NCBI RefSeq assembly: GCF_000827595.2
Contig: NZ_LN776189.1
Coordinates: 186,001 to 250,000, forward strand
Direction: 5' to 3'
Source of the DNA: Necropsobacter massiliensis
GTDB taxonomy: Bacteria > Pseudomonadota > Gammaproteobacteria > Enterobacterales > Pasteurellaceae
Length of the DNA: 64,000 nt
Every line of letters starts with the position of its first letter. Position 1 is the first letter of the stretch. A program made the position numbers and the translations under genes. Shown in pieces: positions 11,439 to 20,744 of this stretch. The notes under the pieces are model-generated. The model had not been told where the DNA came from and did no database searches. It was given only the letters and a program-made list of their open reading frames with translations.

Positions 11439-11994
11439 CGCGCGAATACTGACCAATTTTATTCTCATCGTGCTTAGTGCAGCCTATCCTTTGCTGTGGT
11501 TGTTTGCTGCGGCGCAGCGGCCTGCTTTGTTATCCAATTTACTCTATTTTCTTGCTTTGTTATGGGGCATCAAAGGCATCTTGCAGAAAACGGGCGGGGT
11601 GAGAGCCATTGCCTTTGTTATGGCAGGGTTGCTGACACTGATTGCCTTGACCCGCACAATCGGCGTCATGTATTGGTATCCTGTGCTTATTAATGGCGGT
11701 ATGCTGATGCTTTTCGGTGGCAGTTTGCTGACTTCCCGTTCCGCAGTGGAACGTCTGGCTCGCGTACGGGAGCCTGACTTATCGCCACGCGCAGTTATTT
11801 ATACCCGTAAAGTTACGCTATTATGGTGCGGTTTCTTTTTGTTTAATATTATTGTAAACAGCGTGTTTGTGGTGAGCCATCAATATGACTATTGGGCATG
11901 GTTCAGTGGTGTGATTTCATATATTTTGATGGGGCTATTGATGGGGAGCGAATGGTATGTCAGACAACAAATTATCAATAAATCACACACATAA
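11428..11994 (+). CDS. Integral membrane protein, COG4648-like (APE cluster)
   Basis: 188 residues with about six hydrophobic helices (for example ILTNFILIVLSAAYPLLWLF, SNLLYFLALLWGI, VMYWYPVLINGGMLMLFGG) and short basic loops. It matches the small multi-pass membrane protein usually placed beside the AMP ligase in APE clusters (ApeG position). Function unknown; a part in assembling the pathway at the inner membrane is only inferred. The 118-nt gap after it (11995-12112) is the largest inside the cluster and shows no gene. Confidence 0.7.
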   Translation: MLNSARILTNFILIVLSAAYPLLWLFAAAQRPALLSNLLYFLALLWGIKGILQKTGGVRAIAFVMAGLLTLIALTRTIGVMYWYPVLINGGMLMLFGGSLLTSRSAVERLARVREPDLSPRAVIYTRKVTLLWCGFFLFNIIVNSVFVVSHQYDYWAWFSGVISYILMGLLMGSEWYVRQQIINKSHT

Positions 11995-12112
11995 TTCGTG
12001 TCGCAAATATTCTCAAATTGTGTGCACGATGTTAAAATCGGCACTGAATTATCAACAGACCGAATGTATTGTCTATCGTATTTTCTGATACCGATGGGCT
12101 ACTAGCATCACG

Positions 12113-13447
12113 ATGAATAACGAAATACTGTCTTCTTCCGTTTTTTTGTCGGAGCGCCGTATGTTATGCGCGCCGCCGGATTTTATTTATCGCGTACAAC
12201 AGCTTGCCTGCAAGCTTCGACAGGATCGTATCCGTACTGCAGCATTATGGCTGGAAAACTGCACAGCGTTTTCCTGCGCATTGCTGGCTTGTCTGGAAGC
12301 AAAGGTTGATGTCTTGTTGCCGCCGAATCTATTGGCAGAAAATCGTCGCTGGGTGGCGAAGAATGCAGATCTTTTTTTGACCAAGTCGAATTTTACACAA
12401 TACGCCCTCTTTCATAAACTGCTGCCAAAACCACCGCACTTTACATTAGTTCCCGATATACAGAATCAGACACAAATTCGGTTGAAAACCTCCGGTAGCA
12501 GAGGTGAAGCAAAAATTGTGGTGAAAACCGCACAGCAAATGTGGCATGAGGCGCAGGCGCTGCGGGAAATCCTGCCCTTTAACGAAAATATTTATTTGCT
12601 CGGTAGCGTGAGCACACAGCATCTTTATGGTTTGACTTTCCGGGTATTTTTGCCACTTGTAGCGGGGTGGCGTGTGAATAATGCGCAGCTGCTTTATCCC
12701 GATGATTTAATCGCGGCAAGTTGTGGCTGTCAGACTACGGAAAAAGTCCTGTGGATCAGCAGCCCGACTTTATTGACTAATCTGAATTTGGCTGATCCGG
12801 CGCTAATGCGGATTCCGATGGCGGGCATTATTTCCTCCGGTGGTGCGCTGCCGGAAGCCTGTGGCAATGCGATACGCCGTAGTTTATCTGTTCCGGTGGT
12901 GGAAATTTACGGCAGCAGTGAAACCGGCGTCATTGCCCGTCGTACTGACCACAGTTTCTGGCAGCCGATGCCTGAAAGTCGAGTTGGCAGAGATAAACGT
13001 GGTGCGTTATGGGTGGAATCGCCTTGGTTTAGTGGACGCGAACAAACTGAAGACGCAGTGGAAATGTCAGTGCAGGGTTTTCGATTGTTAGGACGATTGG
13101 ATCGTATTGTAAAGGCTGGTGATAAACGGGTCTCCTTAGTGAAAATTGAGCGCGATTTAAGTATGCATCCTTATGTGCGCGATTGTTATGTCGGATTGCA
13201 TCCGGAAAAACAACGTCCGGTGGCTTGGATCGCATTAACAGAAGCGGGAATTGCTGCATTTAAACAGCTTGGGCGAAAAGCACTGATTACTACCTTTAGA
13301 ACTTTTCTCGCACCGAAACAGGAAGCTTTTGCGTTGCCTCGTTTCTGGCGTTTCTGTGAACAATTGCCACGCGACAGTCAGGCGAAAATCCGATGGGCGG
13401 ATTTTGCTGCTGTTTGCCGTGCGATACGGGATGAGGTGAACCGATGA
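12113..13447 (+). CDS. AMP-dependent acyl/aryl ligase (APE starter activation)
   Basis: 444 residues of the ANL adenylating family. Seen are the P-loop-like TSGSRGEAK, the region IISSGGALPEACGNA, the nucleotide motif EIYGSSETG and the C-terminal lid with SQAKIR. Characterised ApeH activates 4-hydroxybenzoate and transfers it to an ACP as the aryl starter, so this gene probably loads the starter. The ribosome binding site before the ATG is poor and the 118-nt gap upstream is unusual in this tightly packed operon. The last 4 bases overlap the next gene. Substrate identity is inferred, not shown. Confidence 0.82.
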   Translation: MNNEILSSSVFLSERRMLCAPPDFIYRVQQLACKLRQDRIRTAALWLENCTAFSCALLACLEAKVDVLLPPNLLAENRRWVAKNADLFLTKSNFTQYALFHKLLPKPPHFTLVPDIQNQTQIRLKTSGSRGEAKIVVKTAQQMWHEAQALREILPFNENIYLLGSVSTQHLYGLTFRVFLPLVAGWRVNNAQLLYPDDLIAASCGCQTTEKVLWISSPTLLTNLNLADPALMRIPMAGIISSGGALPEACGNAIRRSLSVPVVEIYGSSETGVIARRTDHSFWQPMPESRVGRDKRGALWVESPWFSGREQTEDAVEMSVQGFRLLGRLDRIVKAGDKRVSLVKIERDLSMHPYVRDCYVGLHPEKQRPVAWIALTEAGIAAFKQLGRKALITTFRTFLAPKQEAFALPRFWRFCEQLPRDSQAKIRWADFAAVCRAIRDEVNR

Positions 13448-14175
13448 ATGACATCATCAAAGTAGTGGCAGTGATTCCTCATTATAATCATTCGGATACT
13501 GTGAGCGCGGTAACTGACGCGTTACTAGCATTGAATCTGCCGGTATGGATTGTAGATGACGGTTCTGATGAGCCGCATCGGGCGGTTTTGCGTGAGCTGC
13601 AACGTAATGCGTCGGTGAATGTTATTTTTTGTGCGCACAATGGTGGTAAAGGAAGTGCTGTGAAAGCCGGATTTAAACAGGCGTTGCAGGCTGGGTTCAC
13701 TCATGCTCTCCAGGTGGATGCTGACGGACAGCATCAGCTGCAGGACGCCCGTAATATGTGTCAGAAAATGCACGAAAATCCCACCGCACTTATTTGTGGT
13801 CGTCCGCTGTATGGTGCGGATGCACCGAAATCCCGCCTGTACGGGCGAAAAATCAGCAATTTCTGGATTGCATTAAATACCGTTTCTTTCGATATTCCTG
13901 ATGGTATGTGCGGTTTTCGTCTATATCCGTTAGCGTCAACAGTGCAGCTGATTAATGAAGAATATGTCGGCGATGGTATGGATTTTGATATTGAGATACT
14001 GGTACGTTGCCATTGGCGCAAAATGCCTATGATTTGGCTGGATACGCCGGTGCGGTATGGACGTGATGGTGTTTCCCATTTTCGCCCTTGGGCGGATAAC
14101 TGGTTGTTGAGTAAAATGCATGCCCGTTTGTTTTTTGGCATGCTGGCACGTCTGTTTAAGGGGAAACGGCGATGA
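13444..14175 (+). CDS. Family 2 glycosyltransferase (APE cluster)
   Basis: 243 residues with a GT-A fold: the start VVAVIPHYNHSDTV, the UDP-sugar binding WIVDDGSDEPH and the DXD-like QVDADGQHQ (about residue 92). It overlaps both neighbours by 4 bp (ATGA). In enteric APE clusters this domain is the N-terminal half of a single GT2-acyltransferase protein (ApeJ). Here the two halves are separate genes totalling 551 residues. It probably adds a sugar to the lipid anchor of the polyene. Confidence 0.82.
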   Translation: MNDIIKVVAVIPHYNHSDTVSAVTDALLALNLPVWIVDDGSDEPHRAVLRELQRNASVNVIFCAHNGGKGSAVKAGFKQALQAGFTHALQVDADGQHQLQDARNMCQKMHENPTALICGRPLYGADAPKSRLYGRKISNFWIALNTVSFDIPDGMCGFRLYPLASTVQLINEEYVGDGMDFDIEILVRCHWRKMPMIWLDTPVRYGRDGVSHFRPWADNWLLSKMHARLFFGMLARLFKGKRR

Positions 14176-15098
14176 ATGAACAACATTGGGCGCGGCAGAC
14201 AGAGCGAGGAAACGGGATTTTCCTGCATCTTACTCGGCTGATTGTACTATATTTTCCGTTGCCAGTGATCCGCTTTGTCACTTTTTGGATCGTGCTGTAT
14301 TTTTTTCTAACATCGCGCCTGATGCGAAAATATATTGCTGTTTATCAGCAACGTTTATGCCAGACGTGTCCCTTTGTTGATTTACCGGCTCATGCAGTTT
14401 TTCGCCAGTTTTTAAATTTTGGCGAGGCGATTGCTGATCGCTTTGCTGTCTGGCAGGGGAAAATCCGTTATCAAGATGTGATCATTGATGATCAGGATAA
14501 CCTTTGTGAGGAGATGAACGCTGTCGGGAAGCGAGGACAGATTCTGCTGTGTGCGCATTTCGGCAATGTCGAAATTAGTCGTGCGTTGATTAAAAACGAA
14601 CGACATCCTAATTTTTGCTTAAACATACTGGTGCATCACCGCCATGCGGCTGTATTTAATCGGGCACTGCATGCAGCGGGCGCAGACGAATTGTCGCTGA
14701 TTCAGGTTGATGAACTGGATGCCCGGAAAATGCTAGAGTTGCATCAGCGTATTGAGCGTGGCGAGTGGATTGCTATTGCCGGCGATCGTATTCCGCTACA
14801 CGGTGAAAAAACCGAAACCGTGAACTTTCTTGGACAAAGTGCGGTGTTTCCGCAAGGTGTTTGGTTGTTGTCAAGCCTGTTGAAGGCGCCAGTGAACACC
14901 ATCTTTTGCTTAAAGGAACAAGGACGTTATCGCCTGCAGTTGCGGCGTTTTTGCCCCGCAATCGCTGGACGGGGAAAGATTCGCAGACAGAACATTCATC
15001 AGGCAATGCAAAAATATGCGGATGAGCTTGCTAAAGAATGTGCAAAAAATCCGCTATTATGGTTTAATTTTTATGATTTTTGGAATAGGCAACCATAA
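14172..15098 (+). CDS. LpxL/HtrB-type acyltransferase (APE cluster)
   Basis: 308 residues. Seen are an N-terminal membrane-near segment (LIVLYFPLPVIRFVTFWIVL), the catalytic LCAHFGNVE (H and E of the HX4E type) and the segment IAGDRIPLHGEKT. It belongs with lipid-A-type late acyltransferases and corresponds to the C-terminal half of fused ApeJ proteins. It is translationally coupled to the glycosyltransferase by an ATGA overlap. The likely role is acylation of the glycolipid anchor; the acceptor is not known. Confidence 0.8.
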   Translation: MNEQHWARQTERGNGIFLHLTRLIVLYFPLPVIRFVTFWIVLYFFLTSRLMRKYIAVYQQRLCQTCPFVDLPAHAVFRQFLNFGEAIADRFAVWQGKIRYQDVIIDDQDNLCEEMNAVGKRGQILLCAHFGNVEISRALIKNERHPNFCLNILVHHRHAAVFNRALHAAGADELSLIQVDELDARKMLELHQRIERGEWIAIAGDRIPLHGEKTETVNFLGQSAVFPQGVWLLSSLLKAPVNTIFCLKEQGRYRLQLRRFCPAIAGRGKIRRQNIHQAMQKYADELAKECAKNPLLWFNFYDFWNRQP

Positions 15099-15125
15099 CT
15101 TATCTTTTAATAACAGGAGTTCTCT

Positions 15126-15551
15126 ATGAAACTGACAAAAAATCTTGTACTGTCCTTGATTGCGTTGAGCTTAGCTGCCTGTTCAGCGCGGGATACCACC
15201 CATTATTATTCGATTGAGCAAGCATTAAATTCGTCTGAGGCTAAACAGGTGCTGGATCCGGCAATTCCGCTTTATTTTGCTAAATCCGTGCCGGGTAATG
15301 TGCTGGTTAAAGGTGCGGTTTCCAATCCGAAAACCAATGCACTGAATAAAAGCGATGAAGAGGCCTGCCGCTGGGTCTTTTTATCTGCTGTGAAACGCTT
15401 TCAGGACCGGGCGAAACAAGAAGGCGGCAGTAAAGTCAGCAATTTGGTGTCTTATTATAAGAAAAAAGAATATGCCAGTGCCGATAAATATGAATGTCAT
15501 GCGGGCAGAACCATTGCCGGGGTGGCGTTAAAAGGCGATATTGTGAAGTAA
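15126..15551 (+). CDS. Small lipoprotein of the APE cluster
   Basis: 141 residues with a clear lipoprotein signal: charged MKLTK, hydrophobic LVLSLIALSL and the lipobox LAAC with Cys at position 19. The mature part contains two Cys (EEACRWV, KYECHAG) and a basic stretch VSYYKKKEY. I do not recognise a catalytic motif. Similar small lipoproteins occur in other APE clusters and are sometimes mislabelled as excinuclease-like. The gene has a good ribosome binding site (CAGGAG) and is followed by a 10-bp hairpin, so it may be more strongly expressed or separately regulated. Outer-membrane location is inferred. Confidence 0.7.
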   Translation: MKLTKNLVLSLIALSLAACSARDTTHYYSIEQALNSSEAKQVLDPAIPLYFAKSVPGNVLVKGAVSNPKTNALNKSDEEACRWVFLSAVKRFQDRAKQEGGSKVSNLVSYYKKKEYASADKYECHAGRTIAGVALKGDIVK

Positions 15552-15559
15552 TTTTTCCC

Positions 15560-15580
15560 AGGTGCGTATGATACGCACCT
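15560..15580 (+). terminator. Hairpin after the APE lipoprotein gene
   Basis: Perfect 10-bp inverted repeat AGGTGCGTAT / ATACGCACCT with one base between, so the real loop must take up several stem bases. It is followed by ATTTTATG rather than a clean T run. It may act as a partial terminator or mRNA-stabilising hairpin inside the operon. Confidence 0.5.
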
Positions 15581-15599
15581 ATTTTATGTGAAGAGATTG

Positions 15600-16070
15600 A
15601 TGTCGTTCGACAGTATGAGAATAAAAAAACATATTTACGCTCGTCATTGTTCGGAATATGAAATTCCGTTTTTTGATGTGGATTCCATGAATATTATGTG
15701 GCACGGTCATTATGTTAAATATCTGGAAATGGCGCGCTGTGCATTTTTAGCAGAACTCGGTTACGACTATAATGTTATGCGTGAAAAAGGTTACGGCTGG
15801 CCGATTGTGCAATTGAATTTGAAATATGTCCGACCGGCTTTTTTCCGCCAGCGAATTCGAGTCGAGTTGGCTGTGACAGAGTATGAAAGCTGTCTGCGCA
15901 TGGATTATACGATTGTTGATATACAAACGGAGAGGAAATTGACCCAAGGTAGCACGACGCAGGTTGCGGTAGCAATGGCTAGCGGTGAAATGCAGTTGCA
16001 AACGCCACAGTCGTGGCGTGATGCACTGGAAAATTATCACGGATTCCAGCCGGAAAAAGAGCGGATTTAG
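15600..16070 (+). CDS. Acyl-CoA/ACP thioesterase, 4HBT hotdog family (APE cluster)
   Basis: 156 residues using the ATG at 15600, which has AAGAGA just upstream; an in-frame GTG 12 nt earlier is less likely. The N-terminal motif PFFDVDSMNIMWHGHYVKYLEMAR-like region (residues ~19-42) has the conserved Asp of the 4-hydroxybenzoyl-CoA thioesterase family (DVDSMNIMWHG). It corresponds to ApeK, which releases or edits acyl chains in APE synthesis. It ends 2 nt before the LolA-like gene. Assignment to the family is firm; the chain acted on is inferred. Confidence 0.85.
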   Translation: MSFDSMRIKKHIYARHCSEYEIPFFDVDSMNIMWHGHYVKYLEMARCAFLAELGYDYNVMREKGYGWPIVQLNLKYVRPAFFRQRIRVELAVTEYESCLRMDYTIVDIQTERKLTQGSTTQVAVAMASGEMQLQTPQSWRDALENYHGFQPEKERI

Positions 16071-16072
16071 AT

Positions 16073-16660
16073 ATGAAAAAATATGTAATTACCTTGTGGG
16101 CACTGCTGTTTTCTTTATCGCTACATGCGTTTTCTCAGCAACAGTTGATGACCCGGTTACAACAGCCACAAACTATACAGGGTGAATTTACTCAGCAACG
16201 TTTTTTGTCAGCGATGAGTAAACCCATTACTACGCGTGGGCAGTTTACATTGCTGAAAAATAAAGGGCTGTTGTGGCAGATGCATACTCCGTTCGCCTCC
16301 GATTTACGAGTGACCGGGGCGGGCATTGCGCAGTGGAACGGGGCGCAGTGGGTACTCAATGATGGCGTCGGGCAAGCGCAGCAAGTGAGTTTATTTCTGG
16401 GGTTATTGACTGGTGATGTGGCGGCCTTGTCCGAACAGTTTGATATTGTGCTGAACGGTACGGCACAGGACTGGCAGCTCAGCTTGATTCCAAATAGTTT
16501 GTTAATGAAACAGATTTTCCGACGTATTGAAATCCGAGGCGCCAATACAGTAGAAGGCATTGAGCTTAATGAAGCGCAGGGTGATCGCACTCTGATTAGC
16601 TTTGAGCAGATCCGTATTGATCAAGGCTTAAGCGAATTTGCCAGACAGGCGTTGCTGTGA
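16073..16660 (+). CDS. LolA-like periplasmic carrier (APE cluster)
   Basis: 195 residues with a cleavable signal peptide (MKKYVITLWALLFSLSLHAF). A LolA/LppC-type fold is suggested by the start QGEFTQQRFLSAMSKP and repeated beta segments such as GLLWQMHTPF. In APE clusters this protein (ApeL) is thought to carry the lipid product across the periplasm, as LolA carries lipoproteins. It directly follows the thioesterase gene and precedes the MMPL exporter, consistent with an export module. Confidence 0.83.
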   Translation: MKKYVITLWALLFSLSLHAFSQQQLMTRLQQPQTIQGEFTQQRFLSAMSKPITTRGQFTLLKNKGLLWQMHTPFASDLRVTGAGIAQWNGAQWVLNDGVGQAQQVSLFLGLLTGDVAALSEQFDIVLNGTAQDWQLSLIPNSLLMKQIFRRIEIRGANTVEGIELNEAQGDRTLISFEQIRIDQGLSEFARQALL

Positions 16661-16702
16661 GCTGTGTCTTTATTGTATTCGGACAGGTTGTAAATATTTA
16701 TC

Positions 16703-19003
16703 ATGGACAGACATTCTCCCGTTTATTTTTTTCTATACCGATTGTTTATGCTTTGCATGGCATTGTTGTTCGGGGCGCAATTATATACGGGAAACTGGCT
16801 GCAAACGGATTTACAGGCTTTGTTGCCGCAACAAGCAGGACGTTCGCCGATTCTGCTTGCTGCTGAAAATAAGCAGGAAAACAGCATGAACCGGCAGGTG
16901 ATTGCTCTGATCGGACATCATGAGGCGGCGCAGGCCTTTAAACTTGCGGCAAGCATTGCTGAACAGTGGCGGCAAAGCGCCTTGTTTCAGCAGGTAGATG
17001 CCCGCCAACAACCCGAGCCAACATTACTCAGAGATGAGATTAAACGGCTGCGTTTGGCTGTGTTGCCAGTGGATATCCGACGCCAGTTATTGAACGAACC
17101 TCGCGCTTATTTTCAGCAATATGCGGAACAAATGCTCAATCCGTTTATGGCAACGCATTTACTGCCCACAGAACAAGATTGGCTTGGATTCGGTCGTTTT
17201 GTTCTTCCGCAATCCCGGTTGCACGGTCGTATAATGTGGCATGCGGGCAACGGAATGCTATATATCCCCTCTGCGGATAAAACTTGGGTATTACTGCGGG
17301 CAGAGTTAGCGGACGGCAATCTGATTAATCCGCAACAGTCATTGCCGGCACTTATGCGAAGTGGCGAGCAGGTTGTGCAGCAGCAGGACGGCGAATGGCT
17401 GGTGGCTGGCAATGCATTATTTGCTGCGGCAGCAAAACAGCAGGCGGAAAAGGAAAGTCGCAGCATGGCATTTATCGGCATAGGTTTAACTTTGTTGTTA
17501 TTGCTGGCGGTATTCAGAACCTTACGGGTATTATGGCTGTTTTTGCCGATTGCTGCCGGTATGCTGGCGGGTGTTTCGCTAACCGTATTTGTTTTCGGTC
17601 AGATTCATATTCTGACTCTGGTTATCGGTACCAGTTTAATTGGGGTCCTGATTGATTTTCCGCTACATTGGTTGAGTGGAGCTTTGTTTAATTCAGATTG
17701 GCAGGCGGAAAAAGCGATGCGTAAACTGCGCTTAACGTTTTTAGTCAGTCTGTTGGTCACGCTGCTTGGTTATGCCTTGCTTGGTTTCACCCGACTGCCT
17801 GTGCTGCGCCAAACAGCGTTATTTTCTGCTGTGGCATTGTTTAGTGCGGTGCTGTGCACCTGGTTTTATCTGCCGGCACGTTTTGACATGGTGAGAATGC
17901 GAAAAGTGCGGTCATTTTTCGGTGAGAATTTTTCCTTTCGTTTGTCGTCGGTAGGGCGAAAGTGGATCGTTTCCGGTATTGCTATCTGGCTTGCTATCGG
18001 CATTTATCACAGCGAATGGCAAGATGATGTGCGGCAATGGGTAGCATTGCCGCCGCAACTGTTGGCACAAGTGCAGAAAATCGGCAGTATTACTGGCATT
18101 GAACCTGGCAGTCGATATTTTCTGCTGATAGCGGAAAACGATGACAGCTTATTGGAAGCGGATAATACATTGCGTGAGCAGCTGCTGGATTTACAAACAC
18201 ACAATAAACTACAGGACTTCCAATCGCTAAGCCGCTGGATTATGTCGGCGCGCGAACAGCAGGATTTTATCCGCCAATTGACCCGGAAAATTCAAACGCA
18301 GGATTATGCGGTATTATCGCAGATCGGCATGCCGGCAGAACGTATTGCTCAGGAATTGCAGGCGCTATCCGCGCAGCCGCAGGTATTATTAAGCGAAGCT
18401 TTGGCCATGCAGATCGCGCAGGGATACCGTCCTTTATACTTGGGAGAATTGGCAGCAGGCAAAGTTGCCGCTTTGGTGAATGTCAGCGGAATTACTGATT
18501 TGCAGGCGGTCTCTGCGCTGGCGGATAACCGTACGGTGTATTGGCTGGATAAACCCGCACAGTTAAACCGCACTTTTCAGCAGACTCGTGATCAGGCAGC
18601 TTGGTTGAAAGGGTTGTCTTTTCTTCTGGCGGGTTTGTTATTGTGGCGTTTTTTGGGTTTAAGACGCACACTTCGGATGCTGTTTGTACCATTGCTTGCC
18701 ATTGTTGCCACCATAGGGATTTTGGGCTGGCTTAAGGTGCCGGTTACGCTGTTTTCGATGTTCGGTTTGTTATTAGTGTCCGCTATCGGTATTGATTATA
18801 CTGCGTATATGCAGACTGTGCAGGCTCCGCTGTATGCCAAACGTGCAGCATTATCCTTAGCCGCTGCGACCACATTGATCTCGTTTGTATTGCTCGCGCT
18901 GAGTTCAACTCCGGCGGTGGCATATTTTGGTCTCAGTGTCAGTATCGGTGTATTACTGAGCATATTGATCATATTCATGTTGTACAATAAACCGGGCATG
19001 TAG
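16703..19003 (+). CDS. MMPL/RND-type inner-membrane exporter (APE cluster)
   Basis: 766 residues with the MMPL layout of one helix, a periplasmic domain, five or six helices, then the same again. The first bundle includes FIGIGLTLLLLLAVFRTL and VLIDFPLHWLSG; the second includes GLLLVSAIGIDYTAYMQT, a repeat of the same motif with the conserved Asp. These proteins move lipids or pigments with the proton gradient (MmpL, HpnN, ApeM). It probably hands the polyene lipid to the LolA-like carrier encoded just upstream. Confidence 0.87.
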   Translation: MDRHSPVYFFLYRLFMLCMALLFGAQLYTGNWLQTDLQALLPQQAGRSPILLAAENKQENSMNRQVIALIGHHEAAQAFKLAASIAEQWRQSALFQQVDARQQPEPTLLRDEIKRLRLAVLPVDIRRQLLNEPRAYFQQYAEQMLNPFMATHLLPTEQDWLGFGRFVLPQSRLHGRIMWHAGNGMLYIPSADKTWVLLRAELADGNLINPQQSLPALMRSGEQVVQQQDGEWLVAGNALFAAAAKQQAEKESRSMAFIGIGLTLLLLLAVFRTLRVLWLFLPIAAGMLAGVSLTVFVFGQIHILTLVIGTSLIGVLIDFPLHWLSGALFNSDWQAEKAMRKLRLTFLVSLLVTLLGYALLGFTRLPVLRQTALFSAVALFSAVLCTWFYLPARFDMVRMRKVRSFFGENFSFRLSSVGRKWIVSGIAIWLAIGIYHSEWQDDVRQWVALPPQLLAQVQKIGSITGIEPGSRYFLLIAENDDSLLEADNTLREQLLDLQTHNKLQDFQSLSRWIMSAREQQDFIRQLTRKIQTQDYAVLSQIGMPAERIAQELQALSAQPQVLLSEALAMQIAQGYRPLYLGELAAGKVAALVNVSGITDLQAVSALADNRTVYWLDKPAQLNRTFQQTRDQAAWLKGLSFLLAGLLLWRFLGLRRTLRMLFVPLLAIVATIGILGWLKVPVTLFSMFGLLLVSAIGIDYTAYMQTVQAPLYAKRAALSLAAATTLISFVLLALSSTPAVAYFGLSVSIGVLLSILIIFMLYNKPGM

Positions 19004-19031
19004 TCGGTTATCACATCAATAAAGAGGAAAA

Positions 19032-19511
19032 ATGTGGCGTAAATTAGGTTTGTGGATTTGCTTATTCGCGATGTGGGGTTGTGCCACCCCCTTAACAGTA
19101 AAGCAATTGCCGCTGTCAGTGACGGAAACTCGCCTGTTTAAACTGATGCAATTGCAACCGAAGAGCCAGGCAACTCTATTAGCGTTGCAGTCTTCACCGC
19201 AGCAATGGCGTTGGGTGCAAACCGATGCTTTAGGCGCACCGGTTGCCCGTTTATTGTTGACGCAGCAAGGTTGGCGTAACGACGGCTTTATTATCCCGAA
19301 TCGCCGGGCTCAGCAGCTGTTTTCAGCAATTGCCGTTTATTTGCATCCAGCCCTTCCGTTGTTTGAATTCAGTGAAATTCGTCGGATGGCGGACGGGCAG
19401 CATTATTATATGTACGGCGAAGAAGTTTGGTGTATCACATCGACACCGAAAGGCGCTGATATTGCCTTGCCGGATAATTCTCGCTGGCGGCTTGAAGAAA
19501 TTGAACAGTAA
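19032..19511 (+). CDS. DUF3261-type lipoprotein (APE cluster)
   Basis: 159 residues beginning with a lipoprotein signal (MWRKLGLWICLFAMWGCA; predicted lipidated Cys17). The mature part resembles the LolB-like DUF3261 family found next to MMPL exporters in APE clusters (ApeN position), with a beta-rich core (QWRWVQTDALGAPVARLLL). A role as the outer-membrane acceptor for the exported lipid is inferred from the LolA/LolB analogy. AGAGGAAA lies 5 nt before the ATG. Confidence 0.78.
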   Translation: MWRKLGLWICLFAMWGCATPLTVKQLPLSVTETRLFKLMQLQPKSQATLLALQSSPQQWRWVQTDALGAPVARLLLTQQGWRNDGFIIPNRRAQQLFSAIAVYLHPALPLFEFSEIRRMADGQHYYMYGEEVWCITSTPKGADIALPDNSRWRLEEIEQ

Positions 19512-19520
19512 GAGGATAAC

Positions 19521-20744
19521 GTGACAGCATTATATTTAACTCAGCCGGCAATAGTGACTTGCATGGGCGAGGGTATTGAAGCACACCTTCAGCCCTTACT
19601 GCGGGGGGAAAATTCGCCTCTCCGGCTTTCTGAGAGGGTTTTTGCCGCGAACGGACTTAGCGGAGAACCTTATTTTTTCGGTGAGATCAGTGTTTCATTA
19701 CGCGAATTTCCGACCGGACTGGAGAACATTCATCACAGTCGTAATAATCGTGTGCTTTGGCACGGACTAGCGCAGATCGAAGATAATATTATCCGTTGCA
19801 TCGAGCGTTTCGGTACCCAGCGCATTGCAGTAGTAATGGGAACTTCCACTACCGGTGTGGATGAAAATATTCCGTTGTTTAAACGGGCGGCACTACAGGG
19901 GAAGTGGTCGGACGACCAATTTAATCAGCAACAGCAATTGTTTTCCGCGCCTGCCGATTTTATCCGTAGGGTTTATGGTTTACAAGGGCTGAATTACGGT
20001 ATTTCTACCGCCTGTACTTCCGGTGCGCGGGCATTAATCAGCGCTGCCCGTTTATTGCGTGCGAATTTGTGTGATGCAGTGATTTGCGGCGGAGTAGATA
20101 CACTTTCACCTTTGACTGTGAAAGGCTTTGCCGCTTTATCCGTGTTGGCACCACAGCGTAGTAATCCCTTTTCGGTAAACCGTAATGGCATCAATATCGG
20201 TGAGGGAACGGCAGTGTTTATAATGACGCGGGAGGCGCTGGATAGGGATGGTATCCGTTTATTGGGTTATGGTTCCAGCAGTGATGCCTATCATATGTCT
20301 TCCCCGCATCCAGCTGGTGAAGGGGCGATTGCGGCGTGTGAAACGGCGTTGAATTCGACCGCACTTTCCGCGTCGCAAATTGGTTGGGTTAATCTACATG
20401 GTACGGGAACCCAGCATAATGATCAGATGGAAAGCCTGGCGGTGACACAGGTTTTCGGTGAGCAGGTTTTTTGTACCTCTACCAAACCTTATACCGGTCA
20501 TACCCTTGGCGCCGCAGGCGCGGTTGAAGCGGGGATTTTATGGGCGGTACTCAGCCGTCGTTATAATCCGCAGGGAAAACTGCCAGCGCAGCACTGGGAC
20601 GGCATCAGCGACCAACATCTGGCACTGCTGCGACTGACTGATCATCATAGTTACTGGCCAACTGGGCGACGTATAGGGGCCAGCAGTTCATTTGCTTTCG
20701 GCGGTAATAATACGGTATTGATTCTGGGGGAAGGCGATGATTGA
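19521..20744 (+). CDS. Beta-ketoacyl-ACP synthase (APE cluster, ApeO-like)
   Basis: A 407-residue ketosynthase starting with GTG at 19521 (AGAGG about 5 nt upstream). The full catalytic triad is present: Cys165 in STACTSGA, His293 in LHGTGTQ and His327 in GHTLGAAGA. It elongates the chain with malonyl-ACP. In known systems ApeO works with the chain length factor ApeC to build the polyene. It overlaps the next gene by 8 bp, as part of a run of four coupled genes (KS, dehydratase, KR, KS). Confidence 0.9.
   Translation: MTALYLTQPAIVTCMGEGIEAHLQPLLRGENSPLRLSERVFAANGLSGEPYFFGEISVSLREFPTGLENIHHSRNNRVLWHGLAQIEDNIIRCIERFGTQRIAVVMGTSTTGVDENIPLFKRAALQGKWSDDQFNQQQQLFSAPADFIRRVYGLQGLNYGISTACTSGARALISAARLLRANLCDAVICGGVDTLSPLTVKGFAALSVLAPQRSNPFSVNRNGINIGEGTAVFIMTREALDRDGIRLLGYGSSSDAYHMSSPHPAGEGAIAACETALNSTALSASQIGWVNLHGTGTQHNDQMESLAVTQVFGEQVFCTSTKPYTGHTLGAAGAVEAGILWAVLSRRYNPQGKLPAQHWDGISDQHLALLRLTDHHSYWPTGRRIGASSSFAFGGNNTVLILGEGDD

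Noticed and set aside
11995-12112. Small gene or RNA in the gap before the APE AMP ligase
   Set aside because: No frame with start and ribosome binding site, and no strong hairpin by eye.
15126-15551. Excinuclease-like protein
   Set aside because: Similar proteins sometimes carry that name, but this one is a small lipoprotein without ATPase motifs.
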